Assembly: GCA_026873275.1 (NCBI GenBank)
Contig: JANTUC010000006.1
Coordinates: forward strand, 248,001-312,000
Direction: 5' to 3'
Length of the DNA stretch: 64,000 nt
Source of the DNA: Pseudopithomyces maydicus
Taxonomy: Eukaryota; Ascomycota; Dothideomycetes; Pleosporales; Didymosphaeriaceae
Positions 44,318 through 56,229 of this stretch are shown here, piece after piece; positions within the stretch are counted from its first letter, which is position 1; each line of letters opens with the position of its first letter. Under the pieces are notes generated by a model. The model saw nothing but the letters and a program-made list of their open reading frames with translations. It made no database searches and had not been told where the DNA came from. Made by a program: the position numbers and the translations under genes.

Positions 44318-47300
44318 TCAACTCCACCTCACTCCGGCGGCGGCGTAGGCAGCCTCCTCCCCCTCCCCCTTCTGCTCGGGACTCGGCGGACTGACAATCG
44401 TAATCGGCGTCGAGGGCGCATCCTCGTCGCCATCGCCCGAGACCACGCTGCCCCTCCTGAGCGCCATCGGATCCTCACCCCCTCCTCCTGGATCGTCGGA
44501 CTCATGAGCCCCCCGCGTCGTCGCTGCGCACGCTACTCGCGGTGCTAGCCTGCTGCCTTCTCCTCCTGCGCCGCTCGCGCTCGCTATCTGCGTTTTCTCT
44601 CCTCCGCCGGATGACGAGCGAGCCGTCCTTCGCAACCGCCGAGCCACCCTGCAACCCCTCCAGCATGGCCGCGGCGCGATCCGCGACGTCGCCACCAGGC
44701 GCAGCTGCATCCGTGGGGCTGGCCACCGAGAGCGGCTGGGACGTCTCGCTTGCCTCGCTGGTGGGGCTCAGAAGGCCCTTACCGGCGTCGCTTGCGGCGT
44801 CGCTCTCCTCGGGCTCCATGTTGACGCCGATCTCTGGCATTTTCTGGCCGGACGCGACGCGGACCTGGTGTCTGTCCTTGAGGCGGGCGCGGCGGCGGCG
44901 ATCGCGCTGGTCGCGGGCCTCTGGCTTCGCGTCGCGGAGTTTCTTGAGGAGGTCGTCCATTGCGCCTGTGTTTGCGGGGGACTTGGGGGTGTCTGTGTCG
45001 GAGAGGGCGGCGGTGGAGAGGGCGGGGGCGGCGGCTTTGCGGCGGATGTTGGCTTCGTTGCGGCGCCATTGTTCTTCGAGTTGGATGTTTTTCTCGCGGG
45101 ATTTCTGTCGCGACGTGTTAGTTGGGGTGGGGAGGGATCGCTGGGGGAGACGAGACGTACCTTCCATTCCAGGACGAAGTTTGCCAGCTTGGCGAAGAAA
45201 TCGCGTCTGGCGCTCTCGTCTTGGGGGTCTTCGCCGTAGAAGGCCATGATGTCCTCGTATTGCTTTTGCATGTCCTCCAAGAAGACTTGCAACTGCTCTG
45301 CTTTCCGCCGAGCCTCCTTCATGTGCCGTTGCACCACGATGGCTACCTTGTCTTCGGGATGGAATTTGGTAGGGTCAGACAGGTTACCCATATCGAGCGA
45401 CGTCTGGATATTCTTAATGTTGTCGATGTACTTCTTGGCATCGGACTGCAGCTGCTCGACGTTGATCTTCTGCGCTGTGATGACACCACCAATCTCATCG
45501 GTGAAGTCTTCCCAGCCAGAATACTGGTTTCGAACAATGCGTTCGACGAGATCGGCAAACGTCGACTCATTCTTGTCATCCTTCAACATACCCAACCTAG
45601 AAAGAGTGGATAACTTGAAACCGTTGGCTTGCTTGTTGGCGTCGTTCATGAAGTTGCCAATGTCCAGAATGAGACCCAAAACACTGATAAGACTGGACGA
45701 GCTGCGTAAACTATCTGCCACGCGCGAGACTTCGAGCAGCTTGTTCGATATCTCCTCGTATTCGATTTCGTAAGTGCGAGTCAAGCTAAGAGCGCGCATC
45801 CTACTCTTCCAGTAATGGTGCAGCTCGTACGCAGTGTACAGATAGATTTGGTCTTCTCTTGTAAGATCTTCTGGATTCTGCTCACGTTTGCTGTCGTTGG
45901 CGTTTGGTCCAGTCCAGTCCTTGGAATAGGGAGCCATCAACTTCGCTGTATTGTCGGGCACATCGCAAAGTTCATTCTTCTGCAAGAATTCCATGACAAC
46001 AGAGTCATCAAGGATCTTAGTGTCGCAGTAGATGATGAAGTTTGTGACTTCCTCGGCGGAGTACTGCGAGAACTTTGCCATACTGATCTGGAAAGTGTGC
46101 ATCAAGTCGCGAGAAATAATCTGCTTCTTCTCGTCTTTCTTGGCCGACTTCTTGCCAATGGCCTTGATCTCCTTCGCCATGAAGAGTTTTTCGACCTCTT
46201 CCAGTACACCCTTCTTTGATAGTTCCCTGTACTTTTCCTCTTTCTCTTCTGATGTTGCACCGTGAGTAGCCCAAACCGTTGTTTGAGGTGAGTCGACTTT
46301 GTCCCAATGTAGAGCCTTGAGCTTCTTTTTGGGTCGAGGTCCCGTGAGATGCATAGAAGGAGCACCGAAAGCTGGTGCCTTTGGCATAAATCCAGGGCGT
46401 TTTGCTCCTGGCATTGGTGGAGGTGGCGGCGGAGGAGGCATGCTGCCATCCATCTGCCCAGGCATCGGCGGCGGCGGAGGAATACCCATTCCAGGCATAG
46501 GGGGAGGTGGAGGGATGCCCATACCAGGCATGGGCGGCGGGGGAGGAATGCCAGGAGCGGCAGGGAAACCCAGCTGCCCAGGCGGAGGAGGAGGAGGAGG
46601 AGGAGGCGGAGGGGGTGGTGGGGGTGCAGCACCATTCGTACCAGGCATTGGTGGAGGAGGAGGGATGTTTGCAGGGAAGCCAAGCTGGCCGGGAGGAGGC
46701 GGTGGTGGTGGAGGAGGCGGTGGAGGGGGTGCTGCTGAAGTCTTCGGCGCTTCCCCTTCAACTCCAGACATGACAACATCTGGTGCAGAAGCTTCTTCGC
46801 CATCCGCTTCTGAATCGCCGTATTGCTTGACCTTGGAGGTGATTTCGTCCAGCAACCCGCTTGGAGGGCGTGCAGCATTGCTGACCTTGGGTTTGTGCAT
46901 TTGGACGAGTCGGGGTTTCTCAATGATAACGTCCTCATCATCGTCACCCAGGTCTGGCATGGCTTCGTCTTCGTCGAAAGCACCTGCCACTGGCTTCCTC
47001 CGCACAACTCCACTCTTCGCCCTTGACGAGCCAAGAGAACTGGGATCGAGACCCTCAAAGTCCTCGTCAACTTGGCCTTCCATTCTTTCTCTAAGCTCTC
47101 TGAGCTTCTCGCTAGGCTGTATTTGGCCCAGCGCTTTGCCTTCCAGAGTAGCTTGTGTTTTCGCTCTCTGCAATTGAATCTCAAGCCGGTTCATTAACCT
47201 TTCACGATCGAGGATACCCTGCATCTGCGTAGGGTCTGCAGCGCCCAACCCTTCCTTGCCCTTGTTCTTGGCTGCCGACGCTGCAACATCTTGAGCATCC

Positions 47301-49750
47301 CTAAGCATCAAGTATAACTCGCGCGTTTCGAGCTCGTTGCGCTGCAGCTCCTGGGCTCTTATTCTTTGGATCTCAGCTAATTCGGCCTTCATTTGCTCGA
47401 TCTGCCTCTCCCGCACAGAAATAACCTTCTCTTGCTCTGCGAGCTGCTTTTGAAGCTTCTGGACCAAGCCATCAGCACCCAACTCCAATTGTGCTTTCGC
47501 CTCGTCACGCTCAGCAATCGCAGAATCTGCGATCTGGCGGGCTTCGATAGCTTCGTCGCGAACCTGACGAGCTTCCGAGTCGGTATAGAGCTTGTCTAGC
47601 AAAGACTGCACAGTGAAGTTCAGACTCTGCTTCAAGTCCATGTCCGGCAACCGTCGGTCCATCGCAACATAACTGAGCATCGAATCCACAAGCTGGAACA
47701 TCTTCAATCGGTCTTCACCCTGTGTATCCCGAATGATCATCAGGTGCTGCATCGCGGAAACAAAATAGTCTTGTTCTCGGGTATTAACAATCTTGCTGTT
47801 AATCGCATCTGCGATCTGAGTAGGGTCGTTGAGATCCTTGCCATCGCCCTCGACGCTGTCTATCATGGAGTTGTTCTCAACTTCCAGGTATTCTTCGTAA
47901 TCCACGGCTTCGTTGCTCATATACCGTTCGATCTGTTTGTCAATAACATCGTACTGGAAACCCTCCATTTTCTTGAAAATACGCTTGATGCCGCATCCCG
48001 TAAATTGCGCTCGAATGTGCATTCGCAGCTGCAAATCTCGATCTGGGCCGTCCACAATCATGTTGATCAGGAACAAGGTTGCAATGGCGTATTCCATCAG
48101 CAGGTTTTCAACGCCAATACCTCCACTGCGGACCTCCTCTGAGGCACCGACCATGGAGCCCATTTTTCCGCGCCCATCGACCGTAACTTCGACAATGCGC
48201 ATCCATGCGTCAAATCGCCCATTCTCGCCGTACTGGACCTTGAGAGCGTCAAGAGCCTGCAGGACCTTCTCATGGCCAGCACCGCCGCCAAAATGGCAGA
48301 GGAAAGTCAACACATCCGAAACGACCTTTCGCGTGTTCAGGCGAGAAGAGATGAGGGAGCCGGCCAAAGCCTGGATGATGGAGGGGTACTGCAGGGCATT
48401 GTCGGCACCGAACTTATTATTCATCAATGCTTTCAAGCATTTGATGATTTCGTACTCGCGTTCGGTGTCGTTCTCCGCCTTTTGCAGCACTGAATTTGGT
48501 GGAGGCGCGGGTCCTTGTCCCTTTCTCCGGTTGATCTTAGCCAGTACGTTGGTGAGCGCAATCTGACCCTGTGCCTCGATAAAGTTGCGCACCCATGCAA
48601 TGGGCTGCGTCCGCAAGCTGATCTCCAAGCTCGACATCTGCTTCAACGTGATGGAATTGTCCATAACTTTCTTCACGTACCACTCGGGCGAGCCCTCTTC
48701 TTCAGCCCTGATCAACACATCGGGGTTTGCACCCCCACCTCCTCCTCCCCCTATGTAGGTATTCCGTGCTGTCTGTCTTTTCTTTTCCTCGGTCTTGAAC
48801 TCGGCGAGCTTGTCCTGATGCACCAGCGTCCACTTCTTGTCTATTTTATAAGCCTCCATCTGCCGGCGTGCCTGCTCTGGTAAACTCTTCCACCCTCTCT
48901 TTACCATCAAGTTCATAAACTCTTGCTCGACAATATGATCCGGCGGTCTTTGTATGGCAAAGCCATTCTGGCCAAAGGACGATGTAGACGAAAACGCAGA
49001 AGGTTGGTTCGAATGAAGTAAATGGCGGTGCGAGTCGCGCGGGACGCCAACGGCGGTGGGAAGTAGACTACCGGCATCGAGCCCGATAGAGGAGAAGGTG
49101 GACTGTGACTGGCTCTGCTGAGGGTAGTAGACATTAGAATTGCGTGTCCTCGAGTCGTTGGAGTAGACGCTCGCCTGGTCAGAGGACGTGTTCGTGTTGG
49201 AGGAGTCAGTGTAGGAGGTGTACGTGTGGCCGTTGCTGGCCCGGCCTGCGGAGCCCCATTGCTGTATGGAGACGCCTCTGTCGCCCGGCTGGGAGGAGGC
49301 CATGGCGGTGGAGTGGGGTGGTGGGCGCGGCGCCCCGGAGTTCTGGTAGCCGTTCTGAGGCATCTTGGAGGGGTCGAAGACGGGGTATTGGTGGTAGTCG
49401 GCGGTGCTCTTGTCGAGGTGGTGCGGCTGGGGCGCACCGTAGGGGTCGTTGATGACGCGCGGGGCGCCCTGATTCTGCTCGATGGAGGGGATGGACGAGT
49501 ACACACCCGCCTGCATAGCCAGCCCCTGCTCTGGGCCGAGGGACAGCGGGCGGTCGACGGAGGCTACAGAGCTCGAGTGGCGGTGCGAGTGTCGAGAGCT
49601 CTGCGAGCCGTGGGCGCTCCCTGGTGGGCTCTGGGTGGAAAGATGGGCGTCATTCTGCGGGCGGTCCTTGTCCTTGTGGTGGCGGCGGCCGAAGAACTTG
49701 CCCGCCGAGCTCTGCTTGCCCTTGCTGTCCTGCGACGTGCCTGAAAACAT
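44318..49750 (-). CDS. sepA: Formin, SepA/Bni1 type (actin nucleator)
   Basis: A large formin that nucleates and elongates unbranched actin for septation and polarised growth. Exon 1 is 45161-49750 (1530 codons) and exon 2 starts at 45104. The 56-nt intron falls between FVLEWK and KSREKNIQL. The domain order is canonical: disordered N-terminus, GTPase-binding/FH3 from about residue 273 to 700, coiled coil to about 860, FH1 polyproline at about 1004-1120 (blocks of up to 15 prolines), FH2 from LKALHWDKVDSP (about 1147) to about 1500, and a C-terminal autoregulatory DAD (DDLLKKLRDAKPEARDQRDR). The frame stops at 44502 unless a G-run of 6 (44509-44514) is off by one or two bases. Beyond it, ESDDPGGGGEDPMALRRGSV and APSTPITIVSPPSPEQ read as coding to 44318. 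Divergent from a small membrane protein. Confidence 0.92.
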
Positions 49751-50527
49751 GCTCTATGCGTCGGGTCGGCCAGTCATGCAGATGGTGCGGCGGCGTGGTC
49801 ACGGGAGGGCGGCTGGGCTGGTCGTGTGCCCGCGGCGGGCGTGGATGGCTTCGCTCGCCAGTGTGGCCTGGAGGGTGCCTGAAACGTCGTGTGCGGGGCA
49901 GGCAGACTGTCGCGTGGAGTTTGTTGCGTCGAGCGTCTGCGAGGTGCAAAGGCGCCGAAATGCGATGCGGGTCGCTGTTGCGGTCGGGGGGCTGCCGAGG
50001 ATTCGCTACAGTAGCGGCGGGAGTGAGAGCCAACGGCGCATGCACATGGGCATGAAGCACCGTATACTGTGTCTGCTGTCACTGCACGAGACTGCGCTGT
50101 CCACCGTCCGCTCCGGCTGGGTCGTGTGCAAAAGCCGTGCAGAGCCACTCCTCTTGGGCTGCTGCGGGTGGTCGCGATCCGCCCAGAGATGCCGCTTTGG
50201 GCTGTGAAACACTGTCCAAAGCGCCCCTGAACGCATGCGCGGATCAGGGCTTGGATCGCTGTGCGGCTGCGTTCGCTCCGCGCTTCGGCCGTCTGCGCCG
50301 CCTGCACCCTCACATCCCGAGCCTGTTTGGACTTCACCTGTACCGCAGTAGAGCTGTTGTCTTGACGTCAAGCGCGCCCACGTCCACCCGTCGTGCTCCG
50401 CCGTAGCTGCCCAACAGACACACGCCGCCAGCCGTACCGAAGCCGTACCTAGCGAGCCCGCCAGGCTTAGTTGCGGCCAGTCCGCCAGTTCCCCACCGCA
50501 ACCGCTGCTCCACCGCCCAACGCCGCC
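49751..50527. other. Divergent promoter region of formin and the membrane protein
   Basis: GC-rich, about 780 bases, no gene. It must contain promoters for both divergent genes. No clear motif was recognised. Confidence 0.5.
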
Positions 50528-51115
50528 ATGGCCGGCCTCTCCCACGTAGTCAAGGTGCGTTGACAGCTAGAGTCTAGCAGCTGGATGCTGTCTCAGCGAG
50601 CCCGAGCCCCGGGTCCACTCCCCCGCCAGCTGACCCCGCTGACGCCTGCGCAGAGCCTCTTCGTGCCTCTCCTCCTTGCCGCCATCCTCTATGTCGCCCT
50701 CGCCTATGCCATCATACCCTTCGTGCGCCGCCACCGCAGCCGCTACAGCCAGTACCTCCCCATGCCCGCCGGCGTCGTCGAAGGCACCGCGAGCTGGCGG
50801 ACCAGGATCTCGGATGCCCTCACCAACCTCTTTGTTCCCTCGGGGTGGGCGCGACGAAGACAGGTCATCGTGGACGGGAGCGGAGGCGAGCACAACGAGG
50901 ACGATCTCTTTGACGACGAGGAGGGCGAGGGCATGATTGGCTTTGACCCTGTCGACGAGCGCAGACGGGAGGCCCTGGAGCAGAGACGGAGCATGATGGA
51001 CGACCGGCGGCTGAGTCGAGAGCTGGAGGAGGGGTTCAAGGACGAGAGCGACGACGAGCACGAAGATGATCGGCGGCGTTCTCTGTCGCGATCTCGGAGT
51101 TCCAGTGGATACTGA
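50528..51115 (+). CDS. Small single-pass membrane protein of unknown function
   Basis: Two exons, 50528-50554 and 50654-51115, give 162 residues. The N-terminal MAGLSHVVK joins SLFVPLLLAAILYVALAYAIIPF, a hydrophobic membrane segment, followed by RRHRSRYSQYLP. The rest is charged and ends with repeats of acidic and basic residues (DESDDEHEDDRRRSLSRS). The positively charged flank after the segment suggests a cytosolic C-terminus. I recall similar short fungal proteins, but no function. The first exon, only 27 nt, was chosen because it joins in frame at the GTGCGT/CGCAG intron borders. Divergent from formin. Confidence 0.75.
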
Positions 51116-51682
51116 TTGAAATGGGTCCGAGGCCCTTGTGCATATACCCTTTCACGCATGCCAATATATAGATCTCATTTCACACAACTATGTTCTACTA
51201 TTACATTCACCGGATATCGTGAAACTGTTCTCCATGTCAAGCTCGTTCAAGACCTGGGATCATAGAAGGTTGGCCTCTCTTCTTTTCCTGCGTCTGTGGA
51301 TGCTGTTCCCACAGATCTTGGGAGTGTGGAGAGTGAACATCTTTCATCATGGGAATGGTGTGACCTTACCACGCAGACTTGATTTAGAATCAAGCATTTG
51401 GATGCCAGTGATACATTTATACTTTATTGACAGTATCAAGATTTTGTACTGACAGTGCGCCCTTGAAAAAGAAATTATGTCTACGTTTGAGCTGGGAGGG
51501 AGGTCAACACGAAAACACGTGCTAGCGCGATTTTTGCTCAGACGCGTCCCAGGACCCTATCGAACAGGAGGGACCCCGCATTGGCTCGTCCCCGTCGCTT
51601 TGTATCCCCCATTCTCCCTTCCTACACAGATAAGCAGATTTCCATTTCAACTCGACCTTTTGAGCTCCGTTCTTCCAGCACA
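51116..51682. other. Intergenic DNA
   Basis: No gene is seen. It lies between the membrane protein and the F-box-like gene. Confidence 0.5.
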
Positions 51683-53045
51683 ATGTCGTCGGTAGAGGAA
51701 CAGACGTTCCCTTTCCTCCGTCTGCCACGTGAGATCCGGGACAAAGTATACAAGGAGCTACTATGCTCATTTGCACCACCAAAGACCACCCTTCGTGTTG
51801 GAGAAGACGACCTCAACCCTATCCAACCCAAGCTCCTTGAGCATTCAGTCGAGACAGCCATTCTTCTCACGTGTACTCAGATTCACCGCGAGGCGTAAGT
51901 TAACACCACGAACTTGTCTTAAGCTCGTTCGGCCTCACTTGCTAGTCAGTGTACCTCAGTAATCATACTGACACGACCCACAACACCACAGCTACGATGT
52001 CATGGTCAAAACGAACCAATACGTATTCGTCCAATGCTCGGCCGGTCTCCCAATCGTCGGTCTCATGTTCATGACACCGGTCGACGTAGTAACCAGATCA
52101 CGACGCCATGCCCTCCGCATGCGCGACTTCGTCCTCTCCATCTACCTCTCCACCGAAAAACCACTCGATGAACACCCCACAAGCCCAATCGATCCCTTCG
52201 TCCTCGTCATCCTCAACCGCGACGTCCCCGATTTCTGCCGCGGGCTCATGGAAACCGGCAACCTCATCATGAAAGACTTCGACAAGCATCTCAAGATGAC
52301 TGTTAACGTCGCGCCCAAAGCTTTCAAGTCCCCTGCTTCCCGCCGCTACAGAACTCCGTTTGATTCTTTTTTCACAGAAACCACCCAGAAGAACCTCCTC
52401 CGCCCGTTCCGCACCAAACTCCGTGGCTTCACAAACGTGCTTGTCACGGGCGCCGTAACTCCTGACCTTGCGGCTGCAGTGCACGACGAAACTGCCTCTC
52501 CCAGAGCCGTAGACTGGCAAGCTGCTCTCAGAAACATGGAGCGGGAAAAGGAAGTCGGACGGACGTGGTTCCAGCAGGGGAACCTGGAACGCGCCAGCCT
52601 GGCATGGCTCGACTCCGCAGCGAACATTGACTCACTCCGAGACAGCGATTCTTGGAAGATACTCGTACGAGCAGGCGGAGAAGAATTTCTCACGAGCGTC
52701 GCGGAGCTTTATTTTCTCACGAGGTTGAATATTGCGCATACAGAGTTGGTGCATGCAGCGGCTGGGAATTACTTTACTTTCTTGGCGCAGGACACTTTGC
52801 TCATGGCGAGGAGGTCCTTGGGGGCTGGGTTTTGGAAGCCGGGGCACTGGAAGTGGCAGCCTGAAGATAAGCACAAGGCGAAACTTTGGTATCGAGAGGC
52901 GATGTGCACGCGACTGTCAAATGATGTTCAACGAGCTGCTATCGCGGAGAGGTTGTTGGAGAGGGCATTACAGCTTGCTCCTAATGATGCTGCGATTTTG
53001 AAAGAGCAGAAGAGTGTCATCGCATGGAGGTTGCGTAGCTCTTAA
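51683..53045 (+). CDS. F-box-like protein with a C-terminal TPR-like region
   Basis: Two exons, 51683-51894 and 51992-53045, give 421 residues. The N-terminus (FPFLRLPREIRDKVYKELL) is a fungal F-box-like motif of the kind that recruits Skp1. The middle is a fungal-specific domain (VFVQCSAGLPIVGLMF...). The C-terminal part (EREKEVGRTWFQQGNLERASLAWLDSA..., YREAMCTRLSNDVQRAAIAERLLERALQLAPND) looks like TPR-type helix pairs. The role may be in a ubiquitin ligase, but no partner is known. The 97-nt intron keeps the frame (REA|YDVMV). No signal peptide or membrane segment is seen. Confidence 0.75.
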
Positions 53046-53914
53046 GGTAGCTTTCAGGTTGGCCATTAAGGAAGGATTGATTCTTGCATTCTATCTAGCT
53101 TCATAGCCGTGAAAACAAGCCCAAAACGTTCTCTCCCTCTTCCCTTTTGGGAATCTTCTCGATATAGCATCACCCTCGTTTGTTTCAAGTGTTCTTGTGA
53201 TAAGTTAGGGCGCACTGGCTTTTCACCGACGCGCGGATAGGATGGCTCCGTAGTCGCTCGCATGGTTGCCCGATAGTCGCTCTGACAGTTCAGACCCTCT
53301 AAATTAAACCACGAAACGAATAGCCGTTCTTGTCGGGGCCTAGCGCCCATGTATGCAGGTCTTCGAACCCTGAATAACGCGACAGCATTTCTATTTTCCC
53401 CTTTTCCATGGCATTTAATCTGGGGAAATGGGATATCTCTACAAACTTTCATCACATTGAGTGCTGAGTTGTCACTGCCGAGCCCTCGGTTCGAGCCTTC
53501 TTCGTCTCGAGAGGCGCAAACTGGCAGGTTACACCGTTACGCAAGGACTCCTGCCACAGACCATCTAAATCCCGCACCCTCGAATCCCAACCTCGCTCCT
53601 CGAACACACCTCCGGATACCACACATGCCATGGCTTTTCCTCGACCTGACAGATCTGCGCCCCTGCCACCATCCTACGAGTCACAAACAACAACCTCAAG
53701 ATACCCATGTCGTTGCGACGTAGTTCCTTCACGCAGCCACCCAAGTATGGACCTCCAACAGGGCGCCTTTTTACGCTGTCACTGCCGCCACGCAGGCTTC
53801 ATTCGCGCCGTTGATCTCCTCAGCCAAAGTGTATACGCGTACAGGACCACCTCGCTTCTTCGCCACCGGTGACTGGCTCGTGCGGGCGGGTGTCGTGCGT
53901 CAAACCGATACACC
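53046..53914. other. Intergenic DNA, weak frames only
   Basis: No supported gene. Frames of 124 and 80 codons overlap here, but they have no recognisable motif. Confidence 0.45.
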
Positions 53915-54406
53915 ATGGTAGACGCTATGAACCCTTCAGCTGATCAGGGTAAACGGATCTACATGGCAATTCCGCTGATCACGCTTCGTCCAAATTTCTT
54001 ATACGGGTCAAGGACGCTCGGTTTGCAACGCCAGGCCTATGGGTTGCTGTGCTGGCTCACCATGGCTGGTCTCATCTTGATGAGTTGGTCGGTTATTTTC
54101 TACCAGTTCGAATTGTTGAGCGAGGAATGTGGGGAAGGGTTCGTTTGCCTTACATACATCATTATGAGTAATATTGTTTTGGGGAGTGATCATGTTGTAG
54201 CTGACGCAGAGCTAGTGATGGTCACAGCGATGAGCTTGGGTTGCTTCGACACTGTGTTTTCCCGATGCGTACCGATGGTTGTCATATGGGACCCCACGCT
54301 GACAGTAGGCGCCCAGCACATGCCAGGAGTATCTCTGGAAACATCAGCTCTTTACAAATGTTGGCATGCTCTCTGTCGGCGCAAAACTCATTCTGGACAG
54401 TCTTGA
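53915..54406 (+). CDS. Possible hypothetical membrane protein, weak
   Basis: A 163-codon frame with one hydrophobic stretch (AYGLLCWLTMAGLILMSWSVIFYQF). It starts at an ATG and has no similarity I recognise. It could be a real small membrane protein, a broken remnant or a chance frame. Codon use is not persuasive. Confidence 0.25.
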   Translation: MVDAMNPSADQGKRIYMAIPLITLRPNFLYGSRTLGLQRQAYGLLCWLTMAGLILMSWSVIFYQFELLSEECGEGFVCLTYIIMSNIVLGSDHVVADAELVMVTAMSLGCFDTVFSRCVPMVVIWDPTLTVGAQHMPGVSLETSALYKCWHALCRRKTHSGQS

Positions 54407-55005
54407 ACACCGACGCGTTTCCTCTTTTCACTGCAGCATCACTCATACAAAGCAGCCGCCACAGCAGCATCTATATCAAGATCAGTCTGATACTAAGTGC
54501 AACGATACTAGGCCGCAGTCTCGTCTACGGCTATCCCGACGCCCGTTCGTATCGATTGTCCATGCGTACACCTTCATTCGAGCTTTACCGTAAGAGTTAA
54601 TATCTATCTTACCGCCTATGTTCCACGACGAAGGAAAGCATGCTCTCGGGACCAGCGAACCCTGTCAAGTTCACACTCGGATGTCATCTATTTTGGTTCC
54701 GTGTGCCTGGGCTGCAGCCACGCGTAGTGCGAGATTGCGATCAGACTGGGTGCATGTCGCAGCGGGTAACACACGTGCTACCCTTTCTCCACCGATCCAC
54801 GCTCTCGGAATCTACTCGTTATTTCCCATTCACATATCTGGTATAAACCTGCCAGACCTAATTGCCGTTTCTTTACTCCATCCACGTCGCCTTTCCTCAC
54901 TTTTATCCCAATCTTTTGGGAAAGAAAAAGAAAAGACAACAAGCTTGCTTCCCGCACCACAGAGTACACCGCAACAAACCGCAACGCAACACATCTCCAT
55001 CCCCG
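54407..55005. other. Intergenic, upstream of the disordered-protein gene
   Basis: No gene is supported. Several frames read through here without motifs. Confidence 0.45.
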
Positions 55006-55548
55006 ATGGACACCCCATCAAAGGAGCCCGACTCCTCCTCTTCCTCAGGGACCTGCCTCCTCCCACTCAAACACCTCCTCTCCTCCCTCTCACACTTTCT
55101 CACATCTCTCAAACCCCGCCGGACCTCACAATCCGAACCCCCTCTAACAAATCCTCCCGCTCCGGCTCCACCACCGCCTCAATCACCACCCCCTCCCCTC
55201 TCCCCACCGTTACGGCCAAGACTGCCGCCCTCCCTCCCCCTACCCCCCTTCCCACGGCACACCCACCTTCCTCGCGCTGCCGCGCCCCAAGCCAAACCGC
55301 TTCCGCGATCACGCATCCGAAATCGACTTCGACATGCTGGGACCCCCAGCGACGGCGAGATTGCCGTCCCGCGGCCCGAGTCCGACGACGTTCATGTTTT
55401 TCTCCAACTTCACGACGTCGTTTACCGTGCCGCCGTTTGATCGGGAGGTGGAGGGGGGACGGCCGCGATCGGCGATGGGGCTTGGGGGGAGGGCGAGGGC
55501 GAAGGGGAAGGCGAGGATGGAAGAGGGGGGTTGGGGATTGCGATGTGA
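55006..55548 (+). CDS. Small disordered protein, three apparent one-base breaks
   Basis: A protein starting MDTPSKEPDSSSSSGTCLL. In frame it continues to SQSEPP, then SNKSSRSGSTTASITTPSPL in the second frame, then HGTPTFLALPRPKPNRFRDH followed by ASEIDFDMLGPPATARLPS in the third, then a Gly/Glu tail ending at 55546-55548. Each switch is repaired by one extra C or G in runs at 55138-55142, 55243-55248 and 55484-55489. Joined, it would be about 181 residues. The blocks PTFLALPRPKPNRFRDH and PTTFMFFSNFTTSFTVPPFD look conserved, but I do not know the family. Function unknown. Confidence 0.5.
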
Positions 55549-56229
55549 AGGGGGCAGGACACGTGTTGGTGGTGGAATTCAGACGAGGGGGAGGTGCGCG
55601 GATAGGGGGTGGTGGTGGTCAGGTCACGCGGACGGGAAGGGGGGACGATGTTGGGGACCTAGTGGAGCCGAGGCGGAGCGGCGAATGGGGATCCAGCGGG
55701 GACACGGAGGTACGCGGCGTTGTGGGAGGGAGACTAATTTTTCACATCATATTTGGTGGTTGTTTGTGTGTTGGGGTGGTGTTTTGAGGGTGGTCACGGT
55801 TTCCTTCGTGTACATTGTAGGGTGCATGCATCTTTGGTTCGGGTGACGTCATAGGGCGGATTGGTTGAGCTTACGGTGAGGTACTTAGGGTCTGACTACT
55901 TGTTCATACACTACGAATCACGACTCATGATTATTCTGCATGCGGAAGATCGCTGGTTAGCTCGTGCTCGTCGATTAATAGTGGTTGTGTTCTTAAAGGG
56001 GGATCGTGTACGAATGTGTCACGAGGGAGAAGTTCTATCACAACCACGAATCATTCACCTAAGACGCACATCGGCTACACCATTCATCAACACACATACA
56101 CATGTATATATATTCTCACTATACACAGAATCCCATGTCAGCACACACATATATATACCTCCCACCCACTCACCCCATCTCCTCACCTCCCCGCCACAAT
56201 CGTACACATCTCCCTCATATGCCAAGACC
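55549..56229. other. Convergent 3' region
   Basis: No gene is seen. A TGACGTCA palindrome lies at 55844-55851, at least 380 bases from either gene end. Confidence 0.5.
55844..55851. promoter_or_regulatory. Isolated CRE palindrome TGACGTCA
   Basis: A perfect ATF/CREB-type palindrome between two convergent genes. Because it is not upstream of a gene here, function is doubtful. Confidence 0.25.
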
